The notes beneath the pieces are model-generated. The model did not search any database. It was not told where the DNA came from and saw only the letters and a program-made list of their open reading frames with translations. Shown in pieces: positions 42,663 to 52,400 of a stretch of 64,000 nucleotides of DNA. The stretch is from CAYYJS01 sp964472315. Its GTDB lineage: Bacteria; Verrucomicrobiota; Kiritimatiellia; UBA8416. The stretch is from positions 20,117 through 84,116 of the forward strand of contig CAYYJS010000010.1 in NCBI GenBank assembly GCA_964472315.1, written 5' to 3'. The translations under genes were made by a program, and so were the position numbers. Numbering within the stretch: position 1 is the stretch's first letter; every line of letters begins with the position of its first letter.

Positions 42663-43757
42663 CTACCGCAGCCAGCCGCCGACGACGATGTCGGGCGCCG
42701 GCCGGCCGTCCGGACTGTAGACGGGCGCCGTTGTCTGGAACGGGATTTCGGCGGCGTTCTCCACGGAGACGTTGTTCAAGGCGATGAGCTGACCGTTGAT
42801 CACCTTGTTGTTACGCGTCTCGATGTTGTTGCCGGCGAAAATCGCGCCTGTGTAACGGTTGCGGTTGAGGAGCTTGACATCGACCCCCGCGAGCAGGCTG
42901 GGCCACCGCGCCGCGAAGGGCGTCTGATCGAAGCGGTTGTTGATCGTGATGCTCCCGGAGGCCACCAACGTGCCGACCATCGAGCTCTGGTTGTTGACCT
43001 CGACGTCGCCTTCGACGTAGACGATGCCGTTGCCGGGGCGCAGATCGATCTTGTTCCACTTCTGGGTGCCGTTGTAATACAACCCGCCCTCGATCGCGCG
43101 TTGGCGCCAGGCGTCGAACGGCAGAAAGTTCGGAATGACGACGGGGGCGTGGCCGGGCACGGCGACATAGCCGGGTTGTGGGGCGATCTGAACGACCCCG
43201 CCGGCGGTCAGGTTGCCATTGACGCGAATATTGCCCTGGCTGTGCAGAATGTTGCGGTTGGCGTGCACACGGCCGGTAATGTCGGGCGCGGCCGTCTCCA
43301 GCGTGATATCGCCGCCCGCGACGATCGCGCATTCGCCGAGCAGCGCATCCCACATGGCGTACCGGTCGCCGAGCAGTTCCAGGCGCGTCGTGCGCGTCTC
43401 TTCGTCGAAGCGTCCGACGCTCGAAATGAGAATGTTGCCGGATGCCGCGTCCAGGCTGGTCGTCACGTCGAAATGGCCGCCCGCGTAGTCATTGCCGTAC
43501 TGGATGCCGATGGCGGCGGCGTAGTTCGTGTGCATGCGGTCAATCACGTCCGCGATCCCCGCTTCGGCGATGGCCAAAGCGCGGCTGGCGCGCAACGTCT
43601 TCCGGGAGCGGAACGCCGACTGCCCGGTCATCAGCGTCACCGTGGCTGTCGTGAGCAGCATCAGGAGGATGAGCCCCATCACGGTGATCAGCGCCGATCC
43701 CGACCGCGCGCCGGGGCGGGTGGCGGTCCCGCTGTATCGAATCGCGTCTGCATGCAT
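42663..43757 (-). CDS. PilX-like type IV pilus/T2SS-associated protein
   Basis: A 364-aa protein with a PilX N-terminal pattern: a basic leader, then SGSALITVMGLILLMLLTTA as a single membrane helix, followed by ALAIAEAGIADVIDRM. It lacks the Glu5 prepilin signature, as PilX relatives often do. The rest is a repetitive beta region (VEGDVEVNNQSSMVGTLVA, IFAGNNIETRNNKVINGQL) that resembles a beta helix, like bactofilin-like or DUF7305 regions of such proteins. It is the third gene of a minus-strand pilin cluster, 12 bp after the 692-aa pilin. It could initiate or tip a pseudopilus. Confidence 0.82.
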   Translation of the reverse strand: MHADAIRYSGTATRPGARSGSALITVMGLILLMLLTTATVTLMTGQSAFRSRKTLRASRALAIAEAGIADVIDRMHTNYAAAIGIQYGNDYAGGHFDVTTSLDAASGNILISSVGRFDEETRTTRLELLGDRYAMWDALLGECAIVAGGDITLETAAPDITGRVHANRNILHSQGNIRVNGNLTAGGVVQIAPQPGYVAVPGHAPVVIPNFLPFDAWRQRAIEGGLYYNGTQKWNKIDLRPGNGIVYVEGDVEVNNQSSMVGTLVASGSITINNRFDQTPFAARWPSLLAGVDVKLLNRNRYTGAIFAGNNIETRNNKVINGQLIALNNVSVENAAEIPFQTTAPVYSPDGRPAPDIVVGGWLR

Positions 43758-43769
43758 GGTATCGCCTCG

Positions 43770-45848
43770 CTATTTGCCCGTGTTCAGCGGGCGGACTTCC
43801 AACGTGCCACGCACGGTCTGCATCGTACGGGGCCCTTGCTTGAAGATTTCCAGACTGACGAGCATCGACTTGACGAACTCCTGACCGTCCAGCCACACCT
43901 GCACGAGACCGCAGTCGGGGCCCGTGCCGAAATCGACCTCCAAATCCACGAGTCCGAGCGGCGGCGCCCAGGTGATCGTGACGTCGCGCAGGGCCGCCGT
44001 CGGCGCGTTGGTGTGCGCCGCGGTATTACCGTCGAATCCGCAACGGAGCAAGGCCTCGTACTGCACGTATCGTCCCTTCGGAAGCCGGCTCAACGCATTG
44101 TCCCCGTTGGACTGGAGGTAGCCGTCGTAGAGCGCATACGCCGTCGTCCACAACGCGCCGGCAAGCGTCGGATCATCGCCCGCGCGGATGCGGACATCGA
44201 TGTCCCCGCCGTTCGCGAAGTCCTCCACATGTGTCCACGTCAACGTTTTGTAGGTGGGGTCGTCGCACTGGGTGTCGAAAATGCCGGACCGATAGATGGC
44301 CTCGCCGGCATAGCCAACGTCCAGCGCGTGGATGCCGGCGATCACGCTTGTTGGAACCCCGTCGATTCTGGAAAGGGTCGTGCCGCCGGCATGACGCCAG
44401 CCCGCCAGTCCCCATGGCCCGGCATCCTGCGGCGCGGACGAAAACCGCACGAGATAGCTGCGGGACTGGTCGATCGTCCAGAGCGGGATCCAGTCGCTGG
44501 CGACGACCGATTCGCCGCTCGACGGGACGACGATCGCGGGTTGTCCGTTGTTGAACGTCACGGGCGCCGCGGCGCCGGTCGCCTGATCGACGATGCTCGC
44601 GGCGGAGACATGAAGGCCATACCCGTCCGGACGCGCGAAAAACAGACGCGTCCATGTGCCGTTCATGGCGATGGTCGCGTCCGGATTGTCCGTGCCCCCG
44701 TAAACGATGTTCTCCACGACCGTCAGGTTCGTCACGGGCACCGTCTCCGCGGTTTCGCCGCACGCGCTGGCGCTCCAGGCGACCCCTTTGTCCATGGTGA
44801 TGACCTTGTCGCCGACAAATGGCGCCACCGAACGGAACCCGGTGTCCCACTTGACGCTGCAGTTGCTCGCGATCACGCCGCCCGGTTCGTCGAAGTTGGA
44901 GTCGCACCACAGGTCGTCGAACGCGTTGACCGTCAGGCGGCCGCCGGTGCCCCAGGCGTTGAAAACGAGTTGCGCGTTGCCGCTCCAGGCGCCCCCGTAG
45001 GCGGCCATGTCTTCGGCGGTCACCGAGCCTCCCACGGCGGAGAACGAGTAGAATGGCGAACGCGGATGCGAATTCGCCGGCAGGAATATCTCGCCTTCGC
45101 GGGGGCTGCCCGACAGGCTGGCGCGGAAACGATCGATCTGCACCTTATAGCCGCTGCTCTTCGGGTTCTTGCCGACGACACGGAATTCCAGTTCGTGCGT
45201 GCCGCCATCCAGCACGAGACTGCCGAAGTTGCAGGTGGATGCCCGCCGCCGGACGGGCGCGTAGCCGTCGAACACCGCATCGGGCGGCGTGAAGGAGAGA
45301 TCGGTCAGGTTGCGGAACACAATCCGCGAGTTGGCCTGTTCGCCGGCCATCGCGGCGGCGGCGATGGCGCCGTCGGAAGTCGCTTCCGCGACCTGCTTGA
45401 GCTGCGCGTACAGCGTCGCGGGCGTGGCGTTGGTGTTGCGGGGAAGGAACATCGTTCGGCGGAGCTCGTTCGGCGTCGAATGCAGGACGTGGTAGATGAC
45501 CGTCCGTGTCCAGCGGAGGCGGTTCTCCCCGTCACGGTCGAGCAGTCCATCGCCGTCCGCGTCATCCGCCATCGGAAAGCTGATGGCCGTATACGTCTGT
45601 TCGTCCGCGGGATAGAACGACATCAGGCCGATGCCGACGCTGGAGAGACGCATATCCTGTCGGATGCGCTCCATGGCCAGTTCCAGATTGATGTTCAGTT
45701 CGCTGTTCACCTCCGCCTCCCGCCAGCCGCGGAAGACATGCGCCATGCTGGATACGACGCCGGCGAGTACCAGTACCGACACCGTGCTCGCGACAAGCAG
45801 TTCCACGGCCGTAAACCCGCCGCCGTCTCTGGCGTGTGCGTCGTTCAT
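43770..45848 (-). CDS. very large prepilin-like protein (PilW/PulJ type)
   Basis: A 692-aa protein with a prepilin N-terminus: GGG then FTAVELLVASTVSVLVLAGV, with Glu at mature position 5. The pilin helix continues into NLELAMERIRQDMRLSSVGI, typical of PilW/PulJ minor pilins. The remaining ~550 residues are far beyond normal minor-pilin size (about 200-350 aa) and consist of beta-rich, Ig-like or laminin-like stretches (STCNFGSLVLDGGTHELEFR, WTRLFFARPDGYGLH). The ATG at 45848 overlaps the stop of the upstream pilin gene (ATGA). It may display a binding module at the pilus tip. Confidence 0.82.
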   Translation of the reverse strand: MNDAHARDGGGFTAVELLVASTVSVLVLAGVVSSMAHVFRGWREAEVNSELNINLELAMERIRQDMRLSSVGIGLMSFYPADEQTYTAISFPMADDADGDGLLDRDGENRLRWTRTVIYHVLHSTPNELRRTMFLPRNTNATPATLYAQLKQVAEATSDGAIAAAAMAGEQANSRIVFRNLTDLSFTPPDAVFDGYAPVRRRASTCNFGSLVLDGGTHELEFRVVGKNPKSSGYKVQIDRFRASLSGSPREGEIFLPANSHPRSPFYSFSAVGGSVTAEDMAAYGGAWSGNAQLVFNAWGTGGRLTVNAFDDLWCDSNFDEPGGVIASNCSVKWDTGFRSVAPFVGDKVITMDKGVAWSASACGETAETVPVTNLTVVENIVYGGTDNPDATIAMNGTWTRLFFARPDGYGLHVSAASIVDQATGAAAPVTFNNGQPAIVVPSSGESVVASDWIPLWTIDQSRSYLVRFSSAPQDAGPWGLAGWRHAGGTTLSRIDGVPTSVIAGIHALDVGYAGEAIYRSGIFDTQCDDPTYKTLTWTHVEDFANGGDIDVRIRAGDDPTLAGALWTTAYALYDGYLQSNGDNALSRLPKGRYVQYEALLRCGFDGNTAAHTNAPTAALRDVTITWAPPLGLVDLEVDFGTGPDCGLVQVWLDGQEFVKSMLVSLEIFKQGPRTMQTVRGTLEVRPLNTGK

Positions 45849-46291
45849 TCCAGCTCCGAATCGTGCATGCCCCTCGACACCTTGCTTTGAATGGTCACCG
45901 GCGTGGCGGACAGCATGCCGGGACCGGCGGGATAGTAGACCGACACGGCGATTTCGTAGCAGTTGCTGGATGCCTCGGTCACAACGGTGGTCCGGCGGTA
46001 GACGCCGACCGATGAGTTGTTGCCCTGCTCGTCGAGGCGCCGTCCGTACTCGGTGAGCATCGGCAATGTCGTGAACGGCAGGGCGATGCCGCGCTGGATG
46101 CGGTTGCGCGCCATGCATGTGGCCCGGTAGTAACCCGAAGAGGCGTACTGGGTTCGGATGGCGGCCACGCAGGCACCGAACATGGCCGCTGAAGTCATGG
46201 CCAGAATCGCGCCGGCAACCATGACCTCAGTCAGCGTGAACCCCCCCTTGCCACGCTTGTCGCGGTCGCGTCTAATTGTTGCTTCTGGCAT
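45845..46291 (-). CDS. minor prepilin (PilV/GspI type)
   Basis: A 148-aa prepilin: leader ending KRGKGG, mature FTLTEVMVAGAILAMTSAAM with Glu5, then a small globular region ending with VTIQSKVSRGMHD. The '[FT]TLTEVMVA' form is typical of PilV/GspI minor pilins. The ATG at 46291 is chosen because GGAG lies 9 bases before it; an ATG at 46306 lacks one. It is the first gene of the cluster, with a 16-bp perfect palindrome just upstream. The three-gene set supplies minor pilins for the gsp machine or a separate pilus. Confidence 0.87.
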   Translation of the reverse strand: MPEATIRRDRDKRGKGGFTLTEVMVAGAILAMTSAAMFGACVAAIRTQYASSGYYRATCMARNRIQRGIALPFTTLPMLTEYGRRLDEQGNNSSVGVYRRTTVVTEASSNCYEIAVSVYYPAGPGMLSATPVTIQSKVSRGMHDSELE

Positions 46292-46308
46292 ACGTGGATA
46301 CTCCATAT

Positions 46309-46324
46309 CGTGTCGGCCGACACG
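46309..46324. promoter_or_regulatory. perfect 16-bp palindrome before the minor-pilin operon
   Basis: CGTGTCGGCCGACACG is its own reverse complement. It ends 18 bases before the predicted start of the first minor-pilin gene, an operator-like position. It could bind a dimeric repressor, or occur by chance in GC-rich DNA. The bases 46325-46489 show no gene. Confidence 0.5.
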
Positions 46325-46489
46325 TTACACGTCGAATGAGCAGCAATCATACCAGTTGACGGACAATCGTGCCGACGGCATGGATCGCGCCGCCGACACG
46401 TGCTACGCATGCCAAGGGAGGCTCTCCGTCGGCCGGCGTTTTGCAGCGCTGAGAAACCGGCGATCCCCCTTGCAACCGCGCGGCGCATC

Positions 46490-48058
46490 TTATCGGACCA
46501 CCAGATCCCGGAACACGTTTGGCAGTTCTTCGATGACGTCCCCCGCGATCATGCCGGCCTGCGAGGAGTAGAGGGCCACGTTGTCCCCCGCGCGTCCGTG
46601 GATGTAGACCGCGGCACGGGCGGCATCGAACGGCGCCAGTCCCTGTCCGACGAGTCCGGTCATCAAACCGGCCAGGACATCGCCCATGCCGCCCCGCGCC
46701 ATGCCGGGGTTGCCCGTCAGGTTGACGTGCGGAACCCCGTCAGGGGCGCAAACCACCGTGCCGGCGCCTTTCAACACGGTGACAACGCCGAACGCCTTGG
46801 CCGCCCGCCGGGCCGCGTCGAAGCGATCGGCCTGAATCGCGGCGGTATCGGTGTGCAGGAGTCGTGAAAGTTCGGCGGGATGGGGTGTGACGATGCATCG
46901 TCCCGCGGCCGGTTGCAGCGCGACGGGATTGCGCGCCAGCACGTTCAGGGCATCCGCATCGAGAACGATGGGGCACGTCGCCATCGCGCAGACGCTCTCG
47001 ACGATGGCCAGTGTTGCGGGCGTATCGCCCATGCCGGGACCGACCAGAACGGCGTCGAACCCCGTCAGGTTCAAGGAGCAGTCCCGCACGGCATCGGCGG
47101 CCAGAGCGCCATCCGGCCCCGTACGCCCCGCGTGCACCATCGCCTCGGGCGCGATCTGCGCCACGACCGGCGCCAGCGAATCGGGAACGAGCACGCTGAC
47201 GAGCCCAGCGCCGGACCGGCATGCCGCCATCGCCGCCAGCGACATGGCGCCGGTGTAGCCGGGGGCGCCGCCGATCAGCAGCACATGTCCGAAATCGCCC
47301 TTGTGAGCGGTGCGCACGCGTCGTGGCAGGAGTTGGTGTATGTCATGGCCGGCGATGAACTCGACCGATGACCGGATGCCCGCATGCAACTCCGCCGGTA
47401 TGCCGATGTCGATGACCTCGAGGGCGCCGACGGCGTGAATGGCGATCGGCTGAACGAGGCCGATCTTCGGCAAGGCCATCGTCGCGGTGATATCGGCGGC
47501 AACCACATCGCCTTCGACGGCGCCGGTGTCCGTGTTCATCCCCGAAGGCGCATCGATTGAGATCACGTGCGCGAGTTCGGAAAAGCGGTTGATCACCTGA
47601 ATCGCGGCGGCGGCCAGACCGCGGGCCGGACCGGTGGCGCCGGTGCCGAGCAACCCGTCCACGAGGATGTCGCCGCAGGCCTGGGGATCGTCGTAAAGGT
47701 CGGCCCAGTCCTCCGGTTCCGGGAGCTCCTGGACCTGGACGCCGGTGGCCTTCAACTTCATCAGGTGTTCGAGGGCGTCGCCGCGCAACGAGGACACCTC
47801 GCCCGCGAGGAAAACCTGGATGTCGTAATCCAGTTCCTTCAGATAGCGCGCGGCGACAAACGCGTCGCCGCCGTTGTTGCCCCGACCCGCGAAAAGCTGG
47901 ACCAGGGGACGCCCCAGCCGAGCGGTTTGCACGACGCGGCGGACTACCTCGGCCACACCCATGCCGGCGCGGTCCATGAGCGTTTCGCCGGGGATCTCGA
48001 ATTCACGGATGGTGCGACGATCGAGTTCCTGCATCTCCGCGGTTGTCACAACCTTCAT
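46490..48058 (-). CDS. nnrDE: bifunctional NAD(P)HX epimerase/dehydratase
   Basis: Repairs hydrated NAD(P)H. The 522-aa protein has an N-terminal YjeF_N epimerase (LFAGRGNNGGDAFVAARYL near residue 55, ISIDAPSGMNTDTG) and a C-terminal ribokinase-like ADP-dependent dehydratase (HKGDFGHVLLIGGAPGYTGA, then VLDADALNVLA, IVTPHPAELSRLL and NPGMARGGMGDVLAGLM). Both active regions look complete. The ATG at 48058 overlaps the acpS stop. Location beside acpS and pdxJ is common in bacteria. Confidence 0.96.
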   Translation of the reverse strand: MKVVTTAEMQELDRRTIREFEIPGETLMDRAGMGVAEVVRRVVQTARLGRPLVQLFAGRGNNGGDAFVAARYLKELDYDIQVFLAGEVSSLRGDALEHLMKLKATGVQVQELPEPEDWADLYDDPQACGDILVDGLLGTGATGPARGLAAAAIQVINRFSELAHVISIDAPSGMNTDTGAVEGDVVAADITATMALPKIGLVQPIAIHAVGALEVIDIGIPAELHAGIRSSVEFIAGHDIHQLLPRRVRTAHKGDFGHVLLIGGAPGYTGAMSLAAMAACRSGAGLVSVLVPDSLAPVVAQIAPEAMVHAGRTGPDGALAADAVRDCSLNLTGFDAVLVGPGMGDTPATLAIVESVCAMATCPIVLDADALNVLARNPVALQPAAGRCIVTPHPAELSRLLHTDTAAIQADRFDAARRAAKAFGVVTVLKGAGTVVCAPDGVPHVNLTGNPGMARGGMGDVLAGLMTGLVGQGLAPFDAARAAVYIHGRAGDNVALYSSQAGMIAGDVIEELPNVFRDLVVR

Positions 48059-48465
48059 ACGGTCTCCTGTAGGGGTGAAGCGGATAGCAGCGTGGCGTTT
48101 GCGATGGCGTAATCTCGCGTATGCGCCAGGCTGACGAGAACGTCACCGACGCCGAGACGCCGGGCATGGACCGCGGCGCGCCCCGTCAGCAGAACCGACG
48201 GCGCGCCGGTTTCGGGGTTGCGCATCACTTCGATGTCGAGCCAACTGATCTGCGGTCCGATGCCGGTCTGAAAGGCCTTCGACACGGCCTCCTTGACGGC
48301 GAAACGGCCGGCGAAGTGCTGATGGGGCATGGCCTTCCGGACGCAGTAGTCCTGCTCGCGCGGGCAAAAAACGCGATCGACGAAGCGTGCGCCCCAGCGC
48401 TCGATCATCGTCCGGATGCGGTCGTTTTCCACGAGATCGATGCCCGTGCCGATGACCGTGCTCAC
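48055..48465 (-). CDS. acpS: holo-ACP synthase
   Basis: Transfers 4'-phosphopantetheine from CoA to acyl carrier protein. The 136-aa product has the two family motifs GIDLVENDRIRTMIE (with metal-binding Asp) and FAGRFAVKEAVSKAF (with metal-binding Glu). The gene starts with GTG at 48465, overlapping the pdxJ stop (GTGA), and its stop overlaps nnrDE (ATGA). The three genes thus form a coupled set. Identity is firm. Confidence 0.96.
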   Translation of the reverse strand: MSTVIGTGIDLVENDRIRTMIERWGARFVDRVFCPREQDYCVRKAMPHQHFAGRFAVKEAVSKAFQTGIGPQISWLDIEVMRNPETGAPSVLLTGRAAVHARRLGVGDVLVSLAHTRDYAIANATLLSASPLQETV

Positions 48466-49205
48466 GCCGCGTCCCCGCGGTAGGTGGCCATACGCGCCCG
48501 CAGTTCGCGCACGGCGGCGTCAAGGCCGACAAACACGGCGCGCGCCACGATGCTGTGTCCGATGTTGAGCGTATCGAGGTGCGGGATGCGCAGGATGGCA
48601 TCGATGTTGTCGAGGTTGATGCCATGGCCGGCATTCACGCGGATTCCGGCGGCGTGCGCCTGTCCGGCGGCGCGGATCAGACGCTGAAGCTCGACTTCGG
48701 CGGCGGCTCCGGCGGCATTGCAGAACGTTCCGGTGTGCAGTTCGACATACGGCACGCCGAGGTCAACCGCTGCGGCGACCTGTTCAGGGTCCGGATCGAT
48801 GAACAGACTGACGGCGATCCCGGCGGCGGCCAGGGCCGTGCAGGCCGGCTTGAGCGCGGCATGCTGACCGGCGACGTCGAGCCCGCCCTCCGTGGTCAGT
48901 TCGGCGCGCTTTTCCGGTACCAGGCACACCTCGTCGGGAAGCACCTCGATCGCGATCCGCACGATTTCCGGGGCGTTGGCCATTTCGAGATTGAGACGCG
49001 TTCGGATCTGACGCCGCAACCCGATGACATCGCGGTCCTGGATGTGCCGACGGTCCTCGCGAAGGTGAACGGTGATCCCGTGCGCGCCGGCGGCCTCGCA
49101 GGCGGCGGCCGCTTCAAGCACGCTGGGGTAGGCGACCCCGCGGGCTTGCCGCAACGTGGCCACATGATCGATGTTCACACCAAGTTTCAGCAACCGAGCC
49201 GTCAT
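48462..49205 (-). CDS. pdxJ: pyridoxine 5'-phosphate synthase
   Basis: Condenses 1-deoxyxylulose 5-phosphate with 3-amino-2-oxopropyl phosphate to pyridoxine 5'-phosphate (DXP-dependent route). The 247-aa TIM-barrel protein shows LGVNIDHVATLRQARG at the start, HLREDRRHIQDRDV, VELHTGTFCNA and NAGHGINLDNI. Length is normal. The ATG at 49205 has GGAGGAT upstream. First gene of pdxJ-acpS-nnrDE. Upstream to 49403 no gene was recognised. Confidence 0.97.
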   Translation of the reverse strand: MTARLLKLGVNIDHVATLRQARGVAYPSVLEAAAACEAAGAHGITVHLREDRRHIQDRDVIGLRRQIRTRLNLEMANAPEIVRIAIEVLPDEVCLVPEKRAELTTEGGLDVAGQHAALKPACTALAAAGIAVSLFIDPDPEQVAAAVDLGVPYVELHTGTFCNAAGAAAEVELQRLIRAAGQAHAAGIRVNAGHGINLDNIDAILRIPHLDTLNIGHSIVARAVFVGLDAAVRELRARMATYRGDAA

Positions 49206-49403
49206 GCCGCCACATCCTCCCATGCCCCCGCCGAGTTGACCGTCAACGCGTCCTCGCCTCGGAAAGCAGTCGGCATGATTGAGTACGCTCCAGCGGTGTG
49301 CAAGCAATTTCCGAAGCCGGCGGCGTATGATGCCGATAGATAAGTCCTCGCCCTTCCGAAGAGGCGGGCGGGCGGGGGGGGCGTTGTGGGGAGAAGGATG
49401 CCT

Positions 49404-49424
49404 CCACCGGGACGAGTCCGGTGG
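49404..49424 (-). terminator. possible weak terminator of the ExbB/ExbD operon
   Basis: CCACCGG (49404-49410) pairs with CCGGTGG (49418-49424) around a 7-base loop, just beyond the stop of the 1477-aa protein gene. On the minus strand only a mixed pyrimidine stretch follows, so the call is weak. Confidence 0.35.
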
Positions 49425-49438
49425 TCGACTGGGAGGGG

Positions 49439-52400
49439 CTACTTGAGTTTGTAGAACGGCAGGAAGCGGTAGTAAACCTCGAGGCAGAGCGTCGCGACGG
49501 CCGTGCTGTAGATGCGGCCGCCCCGGGCTCCGACGTGGTCGATCGGGTCCCATGTGCCGGCCGCGGGGCCTTCGGTAACGCGCCCCTGCAGCAGGGCGGC
49601 GGTCAAGGCGTCGTTCCAGACGCCGAACGATTCGGAACCCGACAGGTGCAGTGCGAGCGTCGCGTAGTACCAATAGTAGAAATTGATCGCGCCGGGAATC
49701 TCGCGCGACCAGACCGGCAGGTACTGCATCAGGTAACCGACCGATTCCTCCTGGCCGCGCGTCTTGGACTGCTGACCCATGAAAATCTGACAGAACCAGC
49801 CTTCCGCGGTCATCACCGGCGTCACGGCATGTCCTTCCCGGTACAGATAGAGACCGCCCTGATCGCCGCGGCGCACCTGATCGAGCCACTTTTCGGTCCA
49901 CCGATAGTGCTGCGGCGGGACGGCGATACCGGCGACTTCGGCGCTTTTGAGCGCGAGAATCTGCCAGCCCGTGACCGATGTGTCGTTATCCTCGCGCGGA
50001 TTGTAGCGCCAGGCGGCCTCGGGATTCTGCGCGGCCAGGATGAAGGCGATGGCCCGTTCCGCGGCGGGCGCGAGTTTGCGGTCGCCGGTAAGCGAGATCG
50101 CTTCGCACAAGGCGGCGGCGGCCATGGCCTGGTCGTACATCTGACCGCCCCGACGCAGATCGCCGTCGGCTGTCATGCCGGCGACGATCCAGTCGATGGC
50201 CTTCTTGACGCGGTCATGATGCTTCCCGTCGACATGCGTGTAGCCGGCGCCGAGGAACGACAAGAGTGTGAGCCCCGTGATGCCGACATCGGCCGACTCC
50301 TGGTTGCCGCGCCCGCCGCACCGATCCGCCCCCTTGAAGTCATTGACATCCCAATGACCATCGTCGCTCTGCGCGGAAGCCAGCCAGTCCAGCGCCTGTT
50401 CGACGGCGGATTCGGTCTCGGCGGAGCCGCCCAGTTCCTCGATGTGCCGTTTGCGCTTGTCGGAACTGCGGAGTTGGTAGATGGCCTTGCGCGATGGGGA
50501 TTCGCGTGACGCGGCGACCTCGGCCGTCATGAGCCCGCGTACGGCATCGCCGGCGGTGGTCGAACTCTCGTCGGGCGCCGCCACGCGCGTGTCGCTTGTC
50601 CGGGCGATATCCATGGCGCCGCGTTCGTGCGCGCGGTCGGGTGCGTCCGGACGGGGTGGGGCGGCGGCCGGACGTGCGGCATCGCGCGGCATGTCGGCGG
50701 TCTCGTGGCTCCCGCTGCGGGCGATATCGAACGATCGCCCGCGCGCGACATTTGCGGCGCCGCCGGTGGCGTTCGCGGCGGGCGCCGCGGGACGCGTGTC
50801 GCCGCGGGCGGCGACCCTCATGACCGGGGACTCGCCGGCTGCCGAGGCGGCGCCGCGCACGTCGGCCAGACGTTCGGCGGCGGCGGGTCTGGGCGAGTCG
50901 GACCGTTGCGTGGTTGCCGAAGCATCGGCGGGCAGGAGTCGGGTCGCCGAGGTTCCGACGGAGGCGCCGACGACGAATGTGGTGCGCGGCGGCGGGATGG
51001 CGTCTTCCGGCCGCGATGCCTCCATTCCGCGCGTGCCGACGCGCGCCACATCCAGCGTGTGCGTATCCGCGGGTTGCGGTTCCGTGGGGCGGGACGCCGC
51101 CGCGGATGTCGCCGACGGGGCGGCGGCCATCGGGGCACCGATGGCGACAACGGCGTGCATGGGTACGGCGGGTGCCGGGCTCGCCGCCGCCGCGTCGGGG
51201 GCTGACGTTCGTTCCGCGACGGTTGGCGCATCCACCGTCCAAGCCCGTGTGGCCGTGCGCGGTGTCCCGTCCGGCGCGACCGGTCCGGCCGCGGTCGGCA
51301 TGGCGGGACCGGGGTCGGCGGCGCCCGTGGCACCGACGGTCGTCGCAATGCGCGCCGCATGGAGATCGCGCGACGCGGATGCGGCGTCGGGCGAGGCGTC
51401 GGCGGGTTGCGGTCCCGCGGGGCGGGATTTTGCCGCGGGAGCATCGGCGGCGTTCATCCGCGTTGCGACCACCGCGTCGGGGCTCGCCGTGGCGTGCGCC
51501 GTGGCGGGGGTTGACTGAATGTCGTCGGCCGCGCGCGGCGTGTCGCGGGCGGCGGCATGGGCGTCCGCGGGCATGTCGCGGAAGGCCCCCGGCGCGCTGT
51601 GCGTGGCGGCCGTGGCCGACGCGGCCAGGACGACGGGCGCGGTGCGTGGGTCCGGCAACGCCGTCGCCGCCGTATCGCGGGCTACGCGTTCACGGGTGAA
51701 GGTGCGTGCGTCGGCCGCGGCCTGACGATCCGCCACGTCGGCGGTGACCGGTTCGGGCATCGCGATGGTGGTCAGCGACTGGCCGACAGGCACCACGTCG
51801 GCGCGCGGTCCCGGTGTGACGGTTGCCAGTGCGGCGTCGACGGTCGGATTGCGTGTCTGCGAGCGCACCATGCGAACCGAGTCGGATACCGCGATGGACT
51901 GCTGCGTGACGCGTGGTGCGGCGCCGGGCAGTTCCACGACGCGTGTCGCCGTTGGCAGAGGCACCTCGGTGGCGGCCTCCTCGCGCTCCTGGCGACGGGC
52001 GGTGGCGATATCGCGCCGCGACAACGGGGCCGGTTCGAGCGCGGCGACACGCGGGGAGGGTTCGACGAGCATCAGCCGCCCGCCGACCAGGATGGTGATG
52101 GCCGGCGCGGTCGGCAGCACGGGGGCTTGATCCGCGATGTGTTCGGACACGGTTGGCGTCGGTACGGCTGGCGTCGCGGTCGGGGAATGCCGGGCGTCGG
52201 CCAGAGACGTTGCCTGCGGGGGTTGCGCATCGGGCGGCATGTGCGTATCGGTGGTGGGACCCGTCGCCGGCAGCGCGACGGCCGCGGGCGGGGCGTGCCG
52301 GCGTGCCGCGTCCAGCGTACGGGCGGGCTGAACAGGCGCGGCCGCGGGCCGCGGTGTTTCCGGCGAGGACAGGGTTGCGATCGTGCCGCGGACGGCCGGG

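Noticed and set aside
46400..46490. tRNA-like cloverleaf between the pilin and nnrDE genes
   Set aside because: No T-loop GTTCRA or acceptor pairing was found on reading either strand.
49442..50430. Functional squalene-hopene cyclase
   Set aside because: Only the toroid repeat pattern is seen; the DxDD-type catalytic motif is not, and the domain is fused to a periplasmic linker.
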